35,735 nucleotides of DNA from Thermosynechococcus sp. M98_K2018_005 (GCF_015295825.1 NZ_DVEH01000100.1:1-35735), one strand, 5' to 3'. Positions 24,793 to 35,713 are shown, counted from the first letter of the stretch. Notes: a model not told the origin generated them from the sequence alone. Numbers and translations: made by a program.

Positions 24793-26205
24793 TTAAGCGC
24801 TAATCGTATGAATTTTAATAAAATTCGTTCCTTGGGGAGTTTGGGCAGGAATGCCACCCAGAATCAAAATTTTATCGCCCTCAGTGACCATCTGGCGCTC
24901 CTTGAGTTGGTTTTCGGCCACGGCAATCATCCCTTCAAACGTCATGGGGAGCGTTTCCAAAAGAATCGGCTTCACACCCCAGAGCAAATTCATCCAGTGA
25001 TAAACGCGGGGGCGATCAGTAAAGGCGACAATCATGGGTTTCACCCGTTCCCCAGAGGCAATGGTTGCGGTATAGCCTGTTTCCGTAAAGCAGGCGATCG
25101 CCCGCAGATCGAGGATTTGAGTAATGGTGGTTAAGGCTTCACCTAGGGCATGGGTCTCATCATTGCGGTAGGCGGGCATATTCTCAAACTCAAGGTGCGG
25201 CTCCACATCCGCTGCAATCCGCGCTAGCATCTTCACCGCCTGCACAGGAAAAGCCCCCACAGCAGATTCGCCTGACAACATCACCGCATCCGTACCATCA
25301 AGAATGGCGTTGGCAACATCACTGGCCTCTGCCCGCGTCGGCCAGGGATTGTGAATCATACTCTCCAGCATTTGGGTCGCCGTAATCACGGGAATACTGC
25401 GGTAGTTGCATTCGCGAATAATTTGCTTTTGCAGCAGCGGCACCTTCTCTACCCGCATTTCCACACCGAGATCGCCTCGGGCAACCATAATCGCATCGGC
25501 CACCCCCAAAATCGCTGAGAGATTTTCCACCGCTTGAGGTTTCTCAATTTTTGCCAGTACGGGCATATCACTGGCACCATGAGCCGCCAAGTACTCCCGC
25601 AACTCCCAGAGATCCTCAGCTCGGCGCACAAAACTCAGGGAGATAATATCAACCCCCTGCTCAATGCCAAATTGAATATCCTGCTTGTCTTTATCTGTGA
25701 GGGAAGGCAACCGCAGATTCAGATCCGGCAAGTTTACCCCCTTACGACTTTGAAGCGTGCCCCCCTGCACCACCCGACAGGTGACCCGATCTCCCTCGAT
25801 GGCCTCGACCACCAATTCCAAGAGGCCATCATCCAAGAGCACCGGCATCCCCGGCTGCGCCTCTTCGGCAAGGTAAGGATAATCAATGCCAATGCCTTGC
25901 GTCTCTTCCTCAGTGAGCGGCACGAAGTGGACTTGCTCCCCTGCCACTAATTCAATGCTCCCTTGAGGAAGCTGGCCGACGCGAATCTTAGGACCTTGCA
26001 AATCTTGTAGGAGCGTCAGGGGTGTTGCTTCTTCATTGGCTACTTGTCGCAGCAGGGCAATGGTTTCGGCATGATCTTTATAGTCACCGTGGGAGAAATT
26101 TAACCGTGCCACATTCATGCCGGCGGCTAGCATCTGCTGAATCACTTCCCGCGATCGACTGGCAGGGCCAATAGTGGCGACAATTTTGGTGCGACGAAAA
26201 ACCAT
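24793..26205 (-). CDS. pyk: Pyruvate kinase
   Basis: A 470-aa glycolytic enzyme converting PEP and ADP to pyruvate and ATP. Visible: [13 protein letters not shown] at the N-terminus, NFSHGDY, the catalytic-site lysine region [24 protein letters not shown] (metal/PEP site), TQMLESM and [10 protein letters not shown]. The chain stops after the usual C-terminal allosteric domain. It lacks the extra PEP-utiliser-type domain that lengthens many cyanobacterial pyruvate kinases to nearly 600 aa. Divergent from the permease gene. Confidence 0.96.
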   Translation of the reverse strand: MVFRRTKIVATIGPASRSREVIQQMLAAGMNVARLNFSHGDYKDHAETIALLRQVANEEATPLTLLQDLQGPKIRVGQLPQGSIELVAGEQVHFVPLTEEETQGIGIDYPYLAEEAQPGMPVLLDDGLLELVVEAIEGDRVTCRVVQGGTLQSRKGVNLPDLNLRLPSLTDKDKQDIQFGIEQGVDIISLSFVRRAEDLWELREYLAAHGASDMPVLAKIEKPQAVENLSAILGVADAIMVARGDLGVEMRVEKVPLLQKQIIRECNYRSIPVITATQMLESMIHNPWPTRAEASDVANAILDGTDAVMLSGESAVGAFPVQAVKMLARIAADVEPHLEFENMPAYRNDETHALGEALTTITQILDLRAIACFTETGYTATIASGERVKPMIVAFTDRPRVYHWMNLLWGVKPILLETLPMTFEGMIAVAENQLKERQMVTEGDKILILGGIPAQTPQGTNFIKIHTISA

Positions 26206-26292
26206 AGGAGAGGGGGATAACTTAATGCTCTCCTAAATCTTAGACAGAGGTCAGGGAAACCGGTGGTGTTCTGGCTTGCATTGGACATAAAC

Positions 26293-26321
26293 TTTTGTGG
26301 CTACAGGGATGTGGCTATAAT
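26293..26321 (+). promoter_or_regulatory. Promoter for the permease-anmK-nnrDE unit
   Basis: A perfect TATAAT (26316-26321) with TTTTGT (26293-26298) at a 17-nt spacer. The predicted start leaves a leader of about 25-28 nt containing GGAGG (26343-26347) before the ATG at 26354. The best-looking sigma-70 promoter in the window. Confidence 0.6.
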
Positions 26322-26353
26322 TTGCTTCGTGGAGACTACCGCTGGAGGCCCCG

Positions 26354-28078
26354 ATGGCACGCCCCCTTACCCCTGATAATCAAACGCTGAATCGTGCTTG
26401 GACTTGGCAAGATGGCTTGATTATTTTGGCCTTGATTGCTCTGATCTTTTGGATTGTCAACACGGCTGCTCAGTTTACAGGACAGTACGACCCCACGATC
26501 ACCATTGAGCTGAGTCCGGCGGTCTTGCCAAGTTACACCGCTCAAACGCTGCTGCGGATGCTGATTGCCTACATGATTTCCTTGGTGTTTAGCATCCTCT
26601 ACTCCTACATTGCCTACTACAACCGCACTGCTGAAAAAATCCTGCTGCCCCTGCTGGATATTCTGCAATCGATTCCCGTGCTGTCGTTTTTGCCGGGGGT
26701 GGTGCTGGCACTCATTGCCCTCTTTCCGGGGAACCGTATTGGCGTGGAATTGGCGGCCATTATCCTCATCTACACGGGGATGGCTTGGAACATGACGTTT
26801 AGCTTTTATCAGTCTTTGATTAGCGTGCCTCGAGAACTGCGGGAGGTGGCAAAAATTTATCGGCTGGGGTGGTGGCAGCAGGTGTGGACGCTGGATTTGC
26901 CGGCGGGTGCTATTGGCCTGATCTGGAATAGTGTGATGTCAGTGGCGGGGGGCTGGTTTTTCTTGATGGCGATCGAGTCCTTTACCATTGGCGAGAAAAC
27001 CTTTACGTTGCCAGGGTTAGGCTCCTATCTGGCGGAGGCCGCTAACCAACAGAATTATGCGGCGTTAGCGTATGGTCTGGCGGTCCTGATTGGCATCATC
27101 ATTATCGTTGATATTGTGGTGTGGCGCCCTCTCATTGCCTGGGGTGAAAAATTCAAGGTGGAGATGGTGGAGGCGGAAAATGTGCCTAAATCTTTTGTTC
27201 TTGATTTCCTGCGACGATCGCCCACGTTGCGAGCCTTCCACCAAAATATCTTTGCCCCTGTCTGGGAACGACTCGATGAGCAGTTACGCCCCAAGCAGCC
27301 ACGTCAATCCTTCGCGCCCCAGAATGGCCAAGGCAACTGGCTAATCACCTCTATCATTTTGCTAATTTTTGCCGTCTTCGTGGGTTGGGGGGCGATCGCC
27401 TTTTTGCGGCAAATGTTTGGTGTCAGTTGGCAAGATTGGCGGCAAATTGGTCTAGGCGCCGTTCTGACAACGGTGCGGGTAATGGTGGCTCTGATTCTGT
27501 CTTTAGTCTGGACAGTTCCAGTGGGGGTGGCGATCGGTCGCAATCCCGGTGCCGCTCAGGTGTTGCAACCCATTGTCCAAATTGCGGCATCGGTACCGGC
27601 CACGGCGCTCTTTCCTGTCCTGTTGTTGGCGCTGACCAATGTGGGTGGGGGCTTGGAGATTGGTTCTGTGGCGCTGATGATGCTGGGCACAATGTGGTAC
27701 ATCCTCTTTAACGTCATTGCCGGTGCCCAAGCGATTCCCACGGAATTATTTGAAGCAGCGGTGGTCTATCAACTCTCTTGGTGGCAGCGGTGGCGCACCC
27801 TGATTCTGCCGGGCATTTTTCCTTATTTGATTACGGGGATCATTACGGCGGTGGGCGGCGCTTGGAACTCCAGCATCGTCAGTGAATATGTGGAATTTCA
27901 GAATCAAACGGAGCAGACCCTTGGCTTGGGAGCCACCATTTCTGAGGCTAGTGTTCGCGGGGATTTTCCCCTACTGATGGCAGCCACGGCAGTAATGTCA
28001 CTATTGGTGGTTTTGACTAACCGCTTGGTTTGGCGCCCCCTCTACCGCTTGGCGGAAACAAAATATCAACTGTTGTAG
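26354..28078 (+). CDS. Fused double ABC-transporter permease (NitT/TauT-like)
   Basis: A 574-aa membrane protein made of two BPD_transp_1 permease halves in tandem (about residues 60-265 and 365-565). Each has its own ATPase-contact loop: REVAKIYRLGWWQQ at about 163-182 and EAAVVYQLSWWQRW at about 467-486. A soluble linker of about 60 residues lies between them. The closest general class is nitrate/taurine/bicarbonate-type permeases, usually paired with a separate ATPase and a binding protein. Neither is present here. The start has GGAGG at ideal spacing. Only 9 nt separate it from anmK, so they are co-transcribed. Substrate unknown. Confidence 0.87.
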   Translation: MARPLTPDNQTLNRAWTWQDGLIILALIALIFWIVNTAAQFTGQYDPTITIELSPAVLPSYTAQTLLRMLIAYMISLVFSILYSYIAYYNRTAEKILLPLLDILQSIPVLSFLPGVVLALIALFPGNRIGVELAAIILIYTGMAWNMTFSFYQSLISVPRELREVAKIYRLGWWQQVWTLDLPAGAIGLIWNSVMSVAGGWFFLMAIESFTIGEKTFTLPGLGSYLAEAANQQNYAALAYGLAVLIGIIIIVDIVVWRPLIAWGEKFKVEMVEAENVPKSFVLDFLRRSPTLRAFHQNIFAPVWERLDEQLRPKQPRQSFAPQNGQGNWLITSIILLIFAVFVGWGAIAFLRQMFGVSWQDWRQIGLGAVLTTVRVMVALILSLVWTVPVGVAIGRNPGAAQVLQPIVQIAASVPATALFPVLLLALTNVGGGLEIGSVALMMLGTMWYILFNVIAGAQAIPTELFEAAVVYQLSWWQRWRTLILPGIFPYLITGIITAVGGAWNSSIVSEYVEFQNQTEQTLGLGATISEASVRGDFPLLMAATAVMSLLVVLTNRLVWRPLYRLAETKYQLL

Positions 28079-28087
28079 GCGCAGACT

Positions 28088-29224
28088 ATGCGTGTCATTG
28101 GCCTGATGAGCGGCACCTCGGTGGATGGGATTGATGCGGCTTTAGTCGCGTTGGCGGGGAGCGATCGCGACCTTCAGGTACAGGTGCTTAATTTTTGTAC
28201 GGTGCCCTATCCCGCACCCCTACGGCAGCAGATTCTCGACGTTTGTGGCGCCAAACCCTTGACCCTTGCAGCGTTGGCGGAGTTGGATGAGGCGATCGCT
28301 GAGGCCTTTGCCCTTGCAGCACAAACGGTTCAACAGGGATACCCCCGCGCAGATCTGATTGGCTCCCACGGTCAAACGGTCTTTCATCGCCCCCCCACAA
28401 GCGATCGCCTCGGCTACAGCCTACAACTGGGACGGGGGGATTGGATTGCTTGGCGCACGGGGATTACCACCATTGCTAACTTTCGTGCTCAGGATATTGC
28501 CTTGGGGGGTCAAGGAGCGCCCCTCGTGCCTCGGATGGATTGGTGTCTTCTCAGTCATCCCACGGAAGTCCGCTGTGTGCAAAACATCGGTGGCATCGGC
28601 AATGTCACCTACTTACCGCCTCAGCGAGAGGATCCTGAGGGCAAAGGGGTCAGGGGTTGGGATACAGGTCCCGGCAATGTCTTGCTTGATCTGGCCGTAA
28701 CGGAGTTATCGGGGGGTGAATTCACCTACGATGCCGATGGGGCATGGGCACGGCAGGGCAAAATTATCGATCCACTGGTGGAGCATTGGCTGCAAGACCC
28801 CTTCTTTCAGCAGCCGCCGCCAAAGTCCACGGGGCGAGAACACTTTGGTCTGCCCTTTTGGCAGCGATGCCGCACTGAGGCTGCTGGTTTGGCGCCTGCG
28901 GATCTTCTGGCCACGCTAACGGAATTTACGGCTCGCAGTATGGTGGAGAGCTATCGCCAATTTTTGCCCCAAAAACCACAGCGGGTTTTCCTCTGTGGCG
29001 GCGGTGCCCACAATCGTTTTCTTCGGGAGCGCCTTCAGGTGCATTTAGGAGAAATTCCCGTGGAAACCACTGTGACGGCTGGCATACCGGTGGATGCCAA
29101 AGAGGCGATCGCCTTCGCGATTCTCGCCTACTGGCATGAGTTGGGCTTGCCGGGGAATTTGCCCCAAGTCACAGGCGCGCGCCAAGCGGTTCCCCTGGGT
29201 CAGCGTTGGATCGGACAGCCATGA
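28088..29224 (+). CDS. anmK: Anhydro-N-acetylmuramic acid kinase
   Basis: A 378-aa enzyme that cleaves and phosphorylates 1,6-anhydroMurNAc to MurNAc-6-P during peptidoglycan recycling. Visible: the ATP-binding start [16 protein letters not shown], the [12 protein letters not shown] substrate loop, [25 protein letters not shown] and the second phosphate motif FLCGGGAHN. Its stop overlaps the nnrDE start as ATGA, so translation is probably coupled. Confidence 0.95.
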   Translation: MRVIGLMSGTSVDGIDAALVALAGSDRDLQVQVLNFCTVPYPAPLRQQILDVCGAKPLTLAALAELDEAIAEAFALAAQTVQQGYPRADLIGSHGQTVFHRPPTSDRLGYSLQLGRGDWIAWRTGITTIANFRAQDIALGGQGAPLVPRMDWCLLSHPTEVRCVQNIGGIGNVTYLPPQREDPEGKGVRGWDTGPGNVLLDLAVTELSGGEFTYDADGAWARQGKIIDPLVEHWLQDPFFQQPPPKSTGREHFGLPFWQRCRTEAAGLAPADLLATLTEFTARSMVESYRQFLPQKPQRVFLCGGGAHNRFLRERLQVHLGEIPVETTVTAGIPVDAKEAIAFAILAYWHELGLPGNLPQVTGARQAVPLGQRWIGQP

Positions 29225-30726
29225 AAACAACCTTTCCAGCCATTGTCACCACTGCTGAAATGCAAGCGATTGAGGGGGCGATGTTCAATGCTGGCTTCCC
29301 GGTGCCTGCCCTGATGGAAAAGGTGGGACAACGCCTCAGCGACTTTCTTCAGCGTCAGTTTCCCCAGTATCGCCGTGTGGGGGTTTTGGCCGGTCCGGGG
29401 CACAATGGCGGCGATGCTCTGGTGGTGGCGCGGGAACTATGGCACCGGGGCTATGAGGTGAAAGTCTGGCAGCCCTTTGAACGTTTGAAGCCCCTGACGG
29501 CGGATCATGCCCGCTATGCTCGCTTTCTCGGTCTGCCCTTTGTCGAGACGGTGGACAGCTTGCAAGAGGTTGACCTGATCGTGGATGGTCTTTTTGGCTT
29601 TGGCCTAGAGCGGGAACTGACGGGTGAACTTGCCCATGCCATTGATCAGATCAACACTTGGCGGCAACCACGGGTGAGCATTGATGTCCCCTCGGGGCTA
29701 CACAGTGATACGGGGGCAGTTTTGGGTACGGCAATTCAGGCCGATCGCACCCTCTGTTTAGGATTGTGGAAGCGGGGGCTACTGGTGGAAGAGGCACAAC
29801 CTTGGGTGGGGCAGGGGGTGTTAATCCCCTTTGATATTCCTTCGGCGGTGATTGAAGCGGCATTGGCCACGGTGCCTCGGCGATATTGCTTAGATGCTTC
29901 CTGTTGGCAAGAATTGCCTCTGTCGCGATCGCCCATTACCCACAAGTATCAGCAGGGACAGCTTTTACTCATTGGCGGCTCTGAGCAGTTTGGCGGCAGT
30001 ATTCTCCTCAGTGCCCTCGCCGCACGCTGTACGGGTGTGGGAATGCTGGTGGTGGCGGTGCCCCGGTCCCTGAAGTCTCTCGTGCTCTCACGAGTCCCCG
30101 ATGCCATTGTTGTTGGTTGTCCAGAAACAGCGAGGGGGGCGATCGCTGGTTTACCCGAGCGCCTAGAGTTAGGGAAATTTTCCGCCATTGCCTGTGGGCC
30201 GGGGTTGACCCCTGAGGCAGTGCCCGTTGTAGAAACCGTTTTGAAGGCTGGGCGATCGCTGGTCCTGGATGCCGATGCCCTGAATATCCTAGCTACCCTC
30301 TCGCCGTGGCCACTGCTGAGTTCCGTCATCTTAACCCCCCACTATGGCGAGTTTCGGCGTCTGTTTCCAGACCTTGTTACAGGCGATCGCCTTGATCAAG
30401 TAACCGCAGCCGCGAGCCGCAGTAATGCCATTGTTCTTCTCAAGGGCGCACGGACAGCCATTGCCTCTCCGAGGGGTGACCTCTGGATCAACCCCCACAG
30501 TACCCCTGCCCTTGCCCGAGGCGGTAGTGGCGATGTTCTCACTGGCCTCATTGGCGGCCTTTTGGCACAACAGGAAGCCCTCAGCGCAACCTATGGTGGG
30601 GTTTGGTGGCACGCCCAAGCAGGCCTTCAGGCAGAACGAGAGGCCACTGCCTTAGGGGTCTATCCTGAACAACTGATTGCCCACCTGTTACCAACACTTC
30701 AGGCCGCTCTAACTGCTGGCGTTTAG
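29221..30726 (+). CDS. nnrDE: Bifunctional NAD(P)H-hydrate epimerase/dehydratase
   Basis: A 501-aa metabolite-repair enzyme. The N-terminal epimerase domain (about 1-215; [29 protein letters not shown]) interconverts R- and S-NAD(P)HX. The C-terminal ADP-dependent dehydratase (about 225-495; [46 protein letters not shown]) restores NAD(P)H. The ATG at 29221 overlaps the anmK stop; the earlier in-frame GTG/ATG region would run further into anmK and is rejected. Its last 18 nt overlap the gatB end on the opposite strand. Confidence 0.94.
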   Translation: MKTTFPAIVTTAEMQAIEGAMFNAGFPVPALMEKVGQRLSDFLQRQFPQYRRVGVLAGPGHNGGDALVVARELWHRGYEVKVWQPFERLKPLTADHARYARFLGLPFVETVDSLQEVDLIVDGLFGFGLERELTGELAHAIDQINTWRQPRVSIDVPSGLHSDTGAVLGTAIQADRTLCLGLWKRGLLVEEAQPWVGQGVLIPFDIPSAVIEAALATVPRRYCLDASCWQELPLSRSPITHKYQQGQLLLIGGSEQFGGSILLSALAARCTGVGMLVVAVPRSLKSLVLSRVPDAIVVGCPETARGAIAGLPERLELGKFSAIACGPGLTPEAVPVVETVLKAGRSLVLDADALNILATLSPWPLLSSVILTPHYGEFRRLFPDLVTGDRLDQVTAAASRSNAIVLLKGARTAIASPRGDLWINPHSTPALARGGSGDVLTGLIGGLLAQQEALSATYGGVWWHAQAGLQAEREATALGVYPEQLIAHLLPTLQAALTAGV

Positions 30727-32304
30727 CTTTTTGGCCAAGAGTTGATTCGTCAGCTTGGGATCAGCGCGTCCGCACGTTTTTTTCATCATTTGGCCAACAA
30801 AGAAGCCCTGCAGTTTTGTTTTCCCAGCGCGGTATTGCTCCAGTTCATTGGGGTGTGCCGCCAGCACCTCATCAATCATCGCCTCTAGGGTAGCGACATC
30901 GGAGATTTGACTGAGGCCTTTTTTCTCCACGAGGGCTTTGGGGGAGCCGCCTTGAGTCAGCAATTCCGGCAGCAGATCCTTGGCCATTTTGCTACTAATC
31001 GTGGCCGCCTCAATGAGTTGGATCAATTCCGCCAATTCGGTAGGTTTCAGGGGCAGGGCCTCAATCGCCAGTTTTTGTTCCTTCAGATAGGCGGTAATAT
31101 CCCCCATGATCCAATTAGCCGCCAATTTCGGGGGTGCCCCGGCGGCAACGGTGGCTTCAAAGTATTCGGCAACGCCTCGTTCATCGGTGAGGACACGGGC
31201 ATCCTGTGGTGGCAAGCCCCATTCAGTCTCATAGCGGTGCCGCTTTTGCGCTGGCAGTTCAGGTAGATCTGCACGCCATGCCGCCAGTTGCTCAGCACTG
31301 ACTTCAATGGGCCCGAGATCGGGTTCAGGAAAGTAGCGGTAGTCACTGGAGCCTTCCTTGACGCGCATGGTTCGCGTTTGCTGCGTAGCCTCATCCCAGA
31401 GACGGGTTTCTTGAACGATGGCTTCGCCCGCTTTGACGGCAGCCACTTGCCGCTCAATTTCATAGTCAATGGCGCGTTGGATGGCACTAAAGGAGTTCAT
31501 GTTCTTAATCTCGACCTTGGTGCCAAAGGTGTTGCTGCCCACGGGGCGCACGGAGATATTGACATCGCAGCGCAACGACCCCTCCTGCATATTGCCATCG
31601 CAAACCCCCAAGTAACGGAGAATGCGCCGCAGTTCTTGGGCATATTCTGCTGCCTCTTGACCGGTGCGCAGATCTGGCTCAGAGACAATTTCCACAAGGG
31701 GCACCCCTGCCCGATTCAAGTCCACTAGGGAGTAGGTGGAGCCAGACAGGCGATCGCTCCCCGCGTGAACCAGTTTGCCCGCATCTTCCTCCATGTGCAG
31801 GCGAGTAATGCCAATTTTTTTACGGCGGGCGGTGCCGTTCTCATCCACTAGTTCAATCTCCAGGTAACCATGCTGGGCAATGGGCAGGTCGTACTGCGAG
31901 ATTTGATAGTTTTTCGGCAAGTCGGGATAAAAATACTGCTTGCGATCGAACTTGCTATAGGGGGCAATCTGACAATTGAGGGCTAAACCCGCCTTTACAG
32001 CATACTCGAGCACCTTTTCATTCAAGACAGGTAGTGTCCCCGGCAACCCTAAACATACTGGATCAATGTTGGTATTCGGGGGTGCCCCAAACTGGGTCGA
32101 GCTAGACGAGAAAATTTTGGTTTGTGTACTCAGTTGGCAGTGAATCTCTAGACCAATCACCGCCTCGTAGGTGAGACTGGCGGGATCCACAGGGGTGGGT
32201 TCAGGCGCAATGGTTGCTGCCTGCTGCGTTGAGGTTGATTGGGTGGATTTCGCCGTTTTTGATGTTTTTGATGCTTGCCGTTTGCTTGATTTTGCCTTTG
32301 CCAT
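30709..32304 (-). CDS. gatB: Aspartyl/glutamyl-tRNA amidotransferase subunit B
   Basis: A 531-aa subunit of the GatCAB amidotransferase, which converts Glu-tRNA(Gln) (and in some organisms Asp-tRNA(Asn)) to the amidated form. The cradle domain ([60 protein letters not shown]) and the C-terminal helical/YqeY-like tRNA-binding part are intact. The first about 42 residues are a Lys/Ser/Thr/Gln-rich low-complexity extension ([19 protein letters not shown]...) not found in usual GatB proteins. The ATG at 32304 is the obvious start because no later Met precedes the conserved YEAVIG block. Confidence 0.95.
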   Translation of the reverse strand: MAKAKSSKRQASKTSKTAKSTQSTSTQQAATIAPEPTPVDPASLTYEAVIGLEIHCQLSTQTKIFSSSSTQFGAPPNTNIDPVCLGLPGTLPVLNEKVLEYAVKAGLALNCQIAPYSKFDRKQYFYPDLPKNYQISQYDLPIAQHGYLEIELVDENGTARRKKIGITRLHMEEDAGKLVHAGSDRLSGSTYSLVDLNRAGVPLVEIVSEPDLRTGQEAAEYAQELRRILRYLGVCDGNMQEGSLRCDVNISVRPVGSNTFGTKVEIKNMNSFSAIQRAIDYEIERQVAAVKAGEAIVQETRLWDEATQQTRTMRVKEGSSDYRYFPEPDLGPIEVSAEQLAAWRADLPELPAQKRHRYETEWGLPPQDARVLTDERGVAEYFEATVAAGAPPKLAANWIMGDITAYLKEQKLAIEALPLKPTELAELIQLIEAATISSKMAKDLLPELLTQGGSPKALVEKKGLSQISDVATLEAMIDEVLAAHPNELEQYRAGKTKLQGFFVGQMMKKTCGRADPKLTNQLLAKKLNASS

Positions 32305-32350
32305 CAGAAACTCCGCAGGAATACCGCCACTATAAATTGAGGATCAAGAG

Positions 32351-33499
32351 CTAAGGGCGAGGATTGCGCTCCTCCATGGGCACATAGGGTTGATTGTGGG
32401 CACCCGTATAGACTTGGGTGGGGCGATAGATGCGATTGGCCTCCAGTTGTTCTTTCCAGTGGGCTAGCCAACCGGCCACGCGGGCGATCGCAAACACAGG
32501 GGTAAACAAGTCACTGGGAATGCCCAACCGCCGATAGACAAGACCCGAGTAAAAGTCCACATTGGGATAAATCCCCTTATAACTGAGGTATTCGCCCACC
32601 ACCTCTTCCAGTTTCAGGGCAATGTCGTAGTAGCGATCGCCCCCAAATTTATCAAACAACTGTTCCGCCAACTTCTGCAAAATCGTGGCACGAGGATCCT
32701 TGACCTTATACACGCGGTGGCCAAAACCGGCAATTTTGATCTTATTCTGGACGCACTTTTCTACATAGGGACGGACATTCTCAACGCTGCCGATTTCTTC
32801 GAGCATATTGATCACATCTTCATTGGCGCCCCCGTGGAGCGGCCCTGCCAGCGTCCCCACCGCTGAAGCAACCACGGCGTAAGGGTCTGTCAACGTCGAG
32901 GCTGTCACCCGCGCCGAGAAGGTAGAGGCATTCATCGTGTGCTCGGCATGGAGAATCAAGCAAATATCAAATACCCGCGCCGCAAAGGGATCGGGACGCC
33001 GCTCATTGAGCATATAGAGAAAATTGGCGGCATAGTCCAGTTCATCACAGGGCATGACGGGGTCATTTCCCTTGCGGATCAGTTGAAAGGCCGCCACCAT
33101 TGTTGGAATTTTGGCCAAGAGGCGGATCACTGCTGCCCGAATGTACTCCGGATCGTCGAGTGCCCGCCGTGAATAGAACAATCCCAAGGCTCCCGCCGAG
33201 GCCTGCAGAGCATCCATGGGGTGGCCACTCTCGGGAAAGCATTTCATCATGTCGCGAATGCGATATTTCACGCGGCGATGGTAGGTAATATCGTGCTCAA
33301 AGGCCGCCAACTCCTCCTTGCTCGGCCAGTAGCCCCAAATCAACAGGAAGGCAGTTTCCAAAAACGTACTTTTCTCCGCTAGTTCCTCAATCGGGACACC
33401 GCGATACTCAAGAACGCCTGCTTGGCCATCCACATAGCTAATGGCCGACTGAGCAACGGGAATACCGTCAAGACCGGGGCTAAATTCGCAAGCAACCAT
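32351..33499 (-). CDS. gltA: Citrate synthase
   Basis: A 382-aa short-type citrate synthase condensing oxaloacetate and acetyl-CoA, the entry to the incomplete/open cyanobacterial TCA pathway. Active-site residues are in HAEHTMNAS, GPLHGGANEDV, GFGHRVYKVKDPR and the Asp of NVDFYSG. Length fits the dimeric Gram-positive/archaeal-like type, not the longer hexameric enterobacterial enzyme. AAGGA lies 9 nt before the ATG at 33499. It is the same strand as gatB (46-nt gap) and divergent from chlB. Confidence 0.96.
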   Translation of the reverse strand: MVACEFSPGLDGIPVAQSAISYVDGQAGVLEYRGVPIEELAEKSTFLETAFLLIWGYWPSKEELAAFEHDITYHRRVKYRIRDMMKCFPESGHPMDALQASAGALGLFYSRRALDDPEYIRAAVIRLLAKIPTMVAAFQLIRKGNDPVMPCDELDYAANFLYMLNERRPDPFAARVFDICLILHAEHTMNASTFSARVTASTLTDPYAVVASAVGTLAGPLHGGANEDVINMLEEIGSVENVRPYVEKCVQNKIKIAGFGHRVYKVKDPRATILQKLAEQLFDKFGGDRYYDIALKLEEVVGEYLSYKGIYPNVDFYSGLVYRRLGIPSDLFTPVFAIARVAGWLAHWKEQLEANRIYRPTQVYTGAHNQPYVPMEERNPRP

Positions 33500-33576
33500 G
33501 CGGGGGTGTCCTTAAAAGGGGCAAACTGAATTGGGATTGCAGTCTTTATCAATTTTAGGGGAGAGGGGAAAGATGT

Positions 33577-33585
33577 TGCTATATT
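33577..33585 (+). promoter_or_regulatory. Candidate extended -10 promoter for chlB
   Basis: TGCTATATT, a TGn-TATATT extended -10 element, about 112 nt before the chlB ATG. No -35 consensus is found, consistent with an extended -10 promoter. Confidence 0.4.
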
Positions 33586-33696
33586 AAGCTGCTTCACCAC
33601 TTCCCTGAAGTTTTGCAACGTTTTGTCAGCCTTGGAAAACGGCCTCGCTACGATCGCGATCGGACATCGAATGCCTTTGCCCAAGGAGTTGACGCG

Positions 33697-35223
33697 ATGA
33701 AACTTGCCTACTGGATGTATGCAGGGCCTGCCCACATTGGTACTCTGCGCATTGCCAGTTCCTTCAAAAATGTTCATGGCATTATGCACGCACCCCTTGG
33801 GGATGATTACTTCAACGTCATGCGATCGATGCTGGAGCGAGAGCGCAACTTTACCCCTGTCACCGCCAGTATTGTCGATCGCCATGTGTTGGCGCGCGGC
33901 TCCCAAGAAAAAGTGGTGGACAATATCATCCGCAAAGACACTGAAGAGCACCCCGATTTAATTGTCCTCACCCCCACCTGCACCTCTAGCATTCTTCAGG
34001 AAGACTTACAAAACTTTGTCCAACGCGCGAGCCTCAGCACTACTGCTGATGTCCTCTTAGCGGATGTCAATCACTATCGCGTCAATGAATTGCAAGCCGC
34101 CGATCGCACCCTTGAGCAAATCGTTCAGTTTTATATTGACAAAGCCCGCCGCCAAGGCACCTTAGTCACCAGCAAAACCCCCACCCCTAGCGTCAACATT
34201 ATTGGCATCACCACCCTCGGCTTCCACAATCAGCACGACTGCCGCGAACTCAAGCAACTCATGGCTGACCTTGGGATTCAGGTGAATCTCGTGATTCCTG
34301 CAGCGGCCAGCGTCCACGACCTTGCCCGACTGCCCCAAGCATGGTTTAACCTTGTCCCCTATCGGGAAATTGGTGGCCTCACCGCCCAGTATCTAGAAAC
34401 GGAATTTGGTCAGCCAAGTGTGAGGATTACGCCGATGGGTGTGGTGGAAACCGCCCGCTGTATCCGTGCCATTCAAGGGGTGCTCAATGCCCAAGGGGCC
34501 ACTGTGGACTACGAAGCCTTTATTGAGCAGCAAACACGGGAGGTGTCCCAAGCTGCTTGGTTCTCCCGCTCCATTGACTGCCAAAACCTCACCGGTAAAA
34601 AAGCAGTGGTCTTTGGGGACAATACCCATGCAGCGGCAATGACGAAAATTCTCAGTCGGGAAATGGGCATCCACGTTGTTTGGGCAGGGACGTACTGTAA
34701 ATACGATGCCGATTGGTTCCGTGCAGAGGTGGCGGGCTTTTGTGACGAGGTCTTGATTACCGATGACCACACGGTGGTGGGGGACGCGATCGCCCGCGTT
34801 GAACCTGCTGCTATCTTTGGCACGCAAATGGAACGCCATGTGGGCAAACGCCTCAACATCCCCTGTGGCGTCATTGCCGCCCCCATCCATATCCAAGACT
34901 TTCCCGTGGGCTATCGGCCTTTCTTGGGCTATGAGGGCACCAATCAACTGGTTGATTTAATCTACAACTCCTTCACCTTGGGCATGGAAGATCACCTGCT
35001 GGAGATTTTTGGTGGCCATGACACTAAGGAAGTGATTCACAAGGGACTTTCCGCCGACTCGGATTTGACATGGACAGCGGATGGACTAGCGGAATTGAAC
35101 AAGATTCCCGGCTTTGTGCGTGGCAAGGTGAAGCGCAATACTGAAAAATTTGCTCGTGAACAGGGGATTAGCGAGATCACCGTAGAAGTGCTCTATGCTG
35201 CTAAAGAAGCCGTGGGGGCTTGA
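33697..35223 (+). CDS. chlB: Light-independent protochlorophyllide reductase subunit B
   Basis: A 508-aa subunit of the dark-operative protochlorophyllide oxidoreductase ChlN2B2, which with the ChlL iron protein reduces the D-ring of protochlorophyllide. It starts [18 protein letters not shown] and has the cluster aspartate Asp36 (LGDDYF), known from the T. elongatus ChlNB structure to be an unusual 4Fe-4S ligand. [13 protein letters not shown] and the C-terminal protochlorophyllide-reductase segment ([18 protein letters not shown]) are present. Start fixed by AAGGAG (33683-33688) 8 nt upstream; an in-frame extension to 33613 is not conserved. ChlN and ChlL are not in the window. Confidence 0.97.
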   Translation: MKLAYWMYAGPAHIGTLRIASSFKNVHGIMHAPLGDDYFNVMRSMLERERNFTPVTASIVDRHVLARGSQEKVVDNIIRKDTEEHPDLIVLTPTCTSSILQEDLQNFVQRASLSTTADVLLADVNHYRVNELQAADRTLEQIVQFYIDKARRQGTLVTSKTPTPSVNIIGITTLGFHNQHDCRELKQLMADLGIQVNLVIPAAASVHDLARLPQAWFNLVPYREIGGLTAQYLETEFGQPSVRITPMGVVETARCIRAIQGVLNAQGATVDYEAFIEQQTREVSQAAWFSRSIDCQNLTGKKAVVFGDNTHAAAMTKILSREMGIHVVWAGTYCKYDADWFRAEVAGFCDEVLITDDHTVVGDAIARVEPAAIFGTQMERHVGKRLNIPCGVIAAPIHIQDFPVGYRPFLGYEGTNQLVDLIYNSFTLGMEDHLLEIFGGHDTKEVIHKGLSADSDLTWTADGLAELNKIPGFVRGKVKRNTEKFAREQGISEITVEVLYAAKEAVGA

Positions 35224-35295
35224 GTCTCACGTCTAGAACCTGCATGAACCTGACCGTGGCAGCGTACAGTGATTGGCATTTAACAAGCAATTGCT

Positions 35296-35676
35296 ATGGT
35301 AGTGCTGAAACGCATGGTTGCCCTTGGTTTACTGGCAGCAGGGGTTGGTTTTGCGCCGAGTGCCCTTGCCCAGCGGCTACCCCGTTTACGCCAAGGCATG
35401 AGCTATGCCGATGCCCGCCAACGTCTCATTGAGCGCGGTTGGCAACCTGTGGTCAATCCAGCAATGGTGAATCCGACAACGACGACGCCGATTGTGGCCT
35501 ATCTGCTCAGCCAAGGCTACGGCGAACTGATGGGCTGTCAACTGGTGGGGGTGGATATCTGCGCCTTTCAGTTTCGCAACCGCAAGGGGCATCTGTTGGA
35601 AATTGCCACCGTGAATTTGCCCATTCTCCCTGGCGGCACGGTCACCAGTTGGGCACTGCGGAAGAATTCCCCATAG
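35296..35676 (+). CDS. Small secreted hypothetical protein
   Basis: A 126-aa protein with a clean signal peptide (MVVLKRMVALGLLAAGV to ALA, cleaved before QRLPRLRQ). A mature domain of about 100 residues has MSYADARQRLIERGWQPV, a helix-turn pattern seen in PASTA- or SmpA-like modules, and two Cys (MGCQLVGVDICAF) that could form a disulfide. Not recognised as a named family. It starts 72 nt after chlB and could be in the same transcript. Confidence 0.6.
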   Translation: MVVLKRMVALGLLAAGVGFAPSALAQRLPRLRQGMSYADARQRLIERGWQPVVNPAMVNPTTTTPIVAYLLSQGYGELMGCQLVGVDICAFQFRNRKGHLLEIATVNLPILPGGTVTSWALRKNSP

Positions 35677-35690
35677 GCGATTTTGACTTC

Positions 35691-35713
35691 TCCCCTTCTT
35701 GAAAGAGAGGGGA
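35691..35713. repeat. Hairpin resembling an IS200/IS605-type end
   Basis: TCCCCTTCT pairs with AGAGAGGGGA (about 9 bp, one bulged G, 4-nt loop). The surrounding text (GATTTTGACTTCTCCCC... GGGGATTCCC...GGATGCTACGCAAC) resembles the terminal hairpins next to orfB/tnpB genes of IS200/IS605 elements in cyanobacteria. No transposase is visible before the window ends. Identity is inferred from memory of such ends. Confidence 0.35.

Noticed and set aside
33379-33951. Minus-strand ORF of 190 codons spanning gltA and chlB starts
   Set aside because: It crosses the divergent promoter region and overlaps two certain genes in other frames.
34393-34947. Minus-strand ORF of 184 codons inside chlB
   Set aside because: Antisense shadow; no signal peptide, domain or ribosome-binding site.
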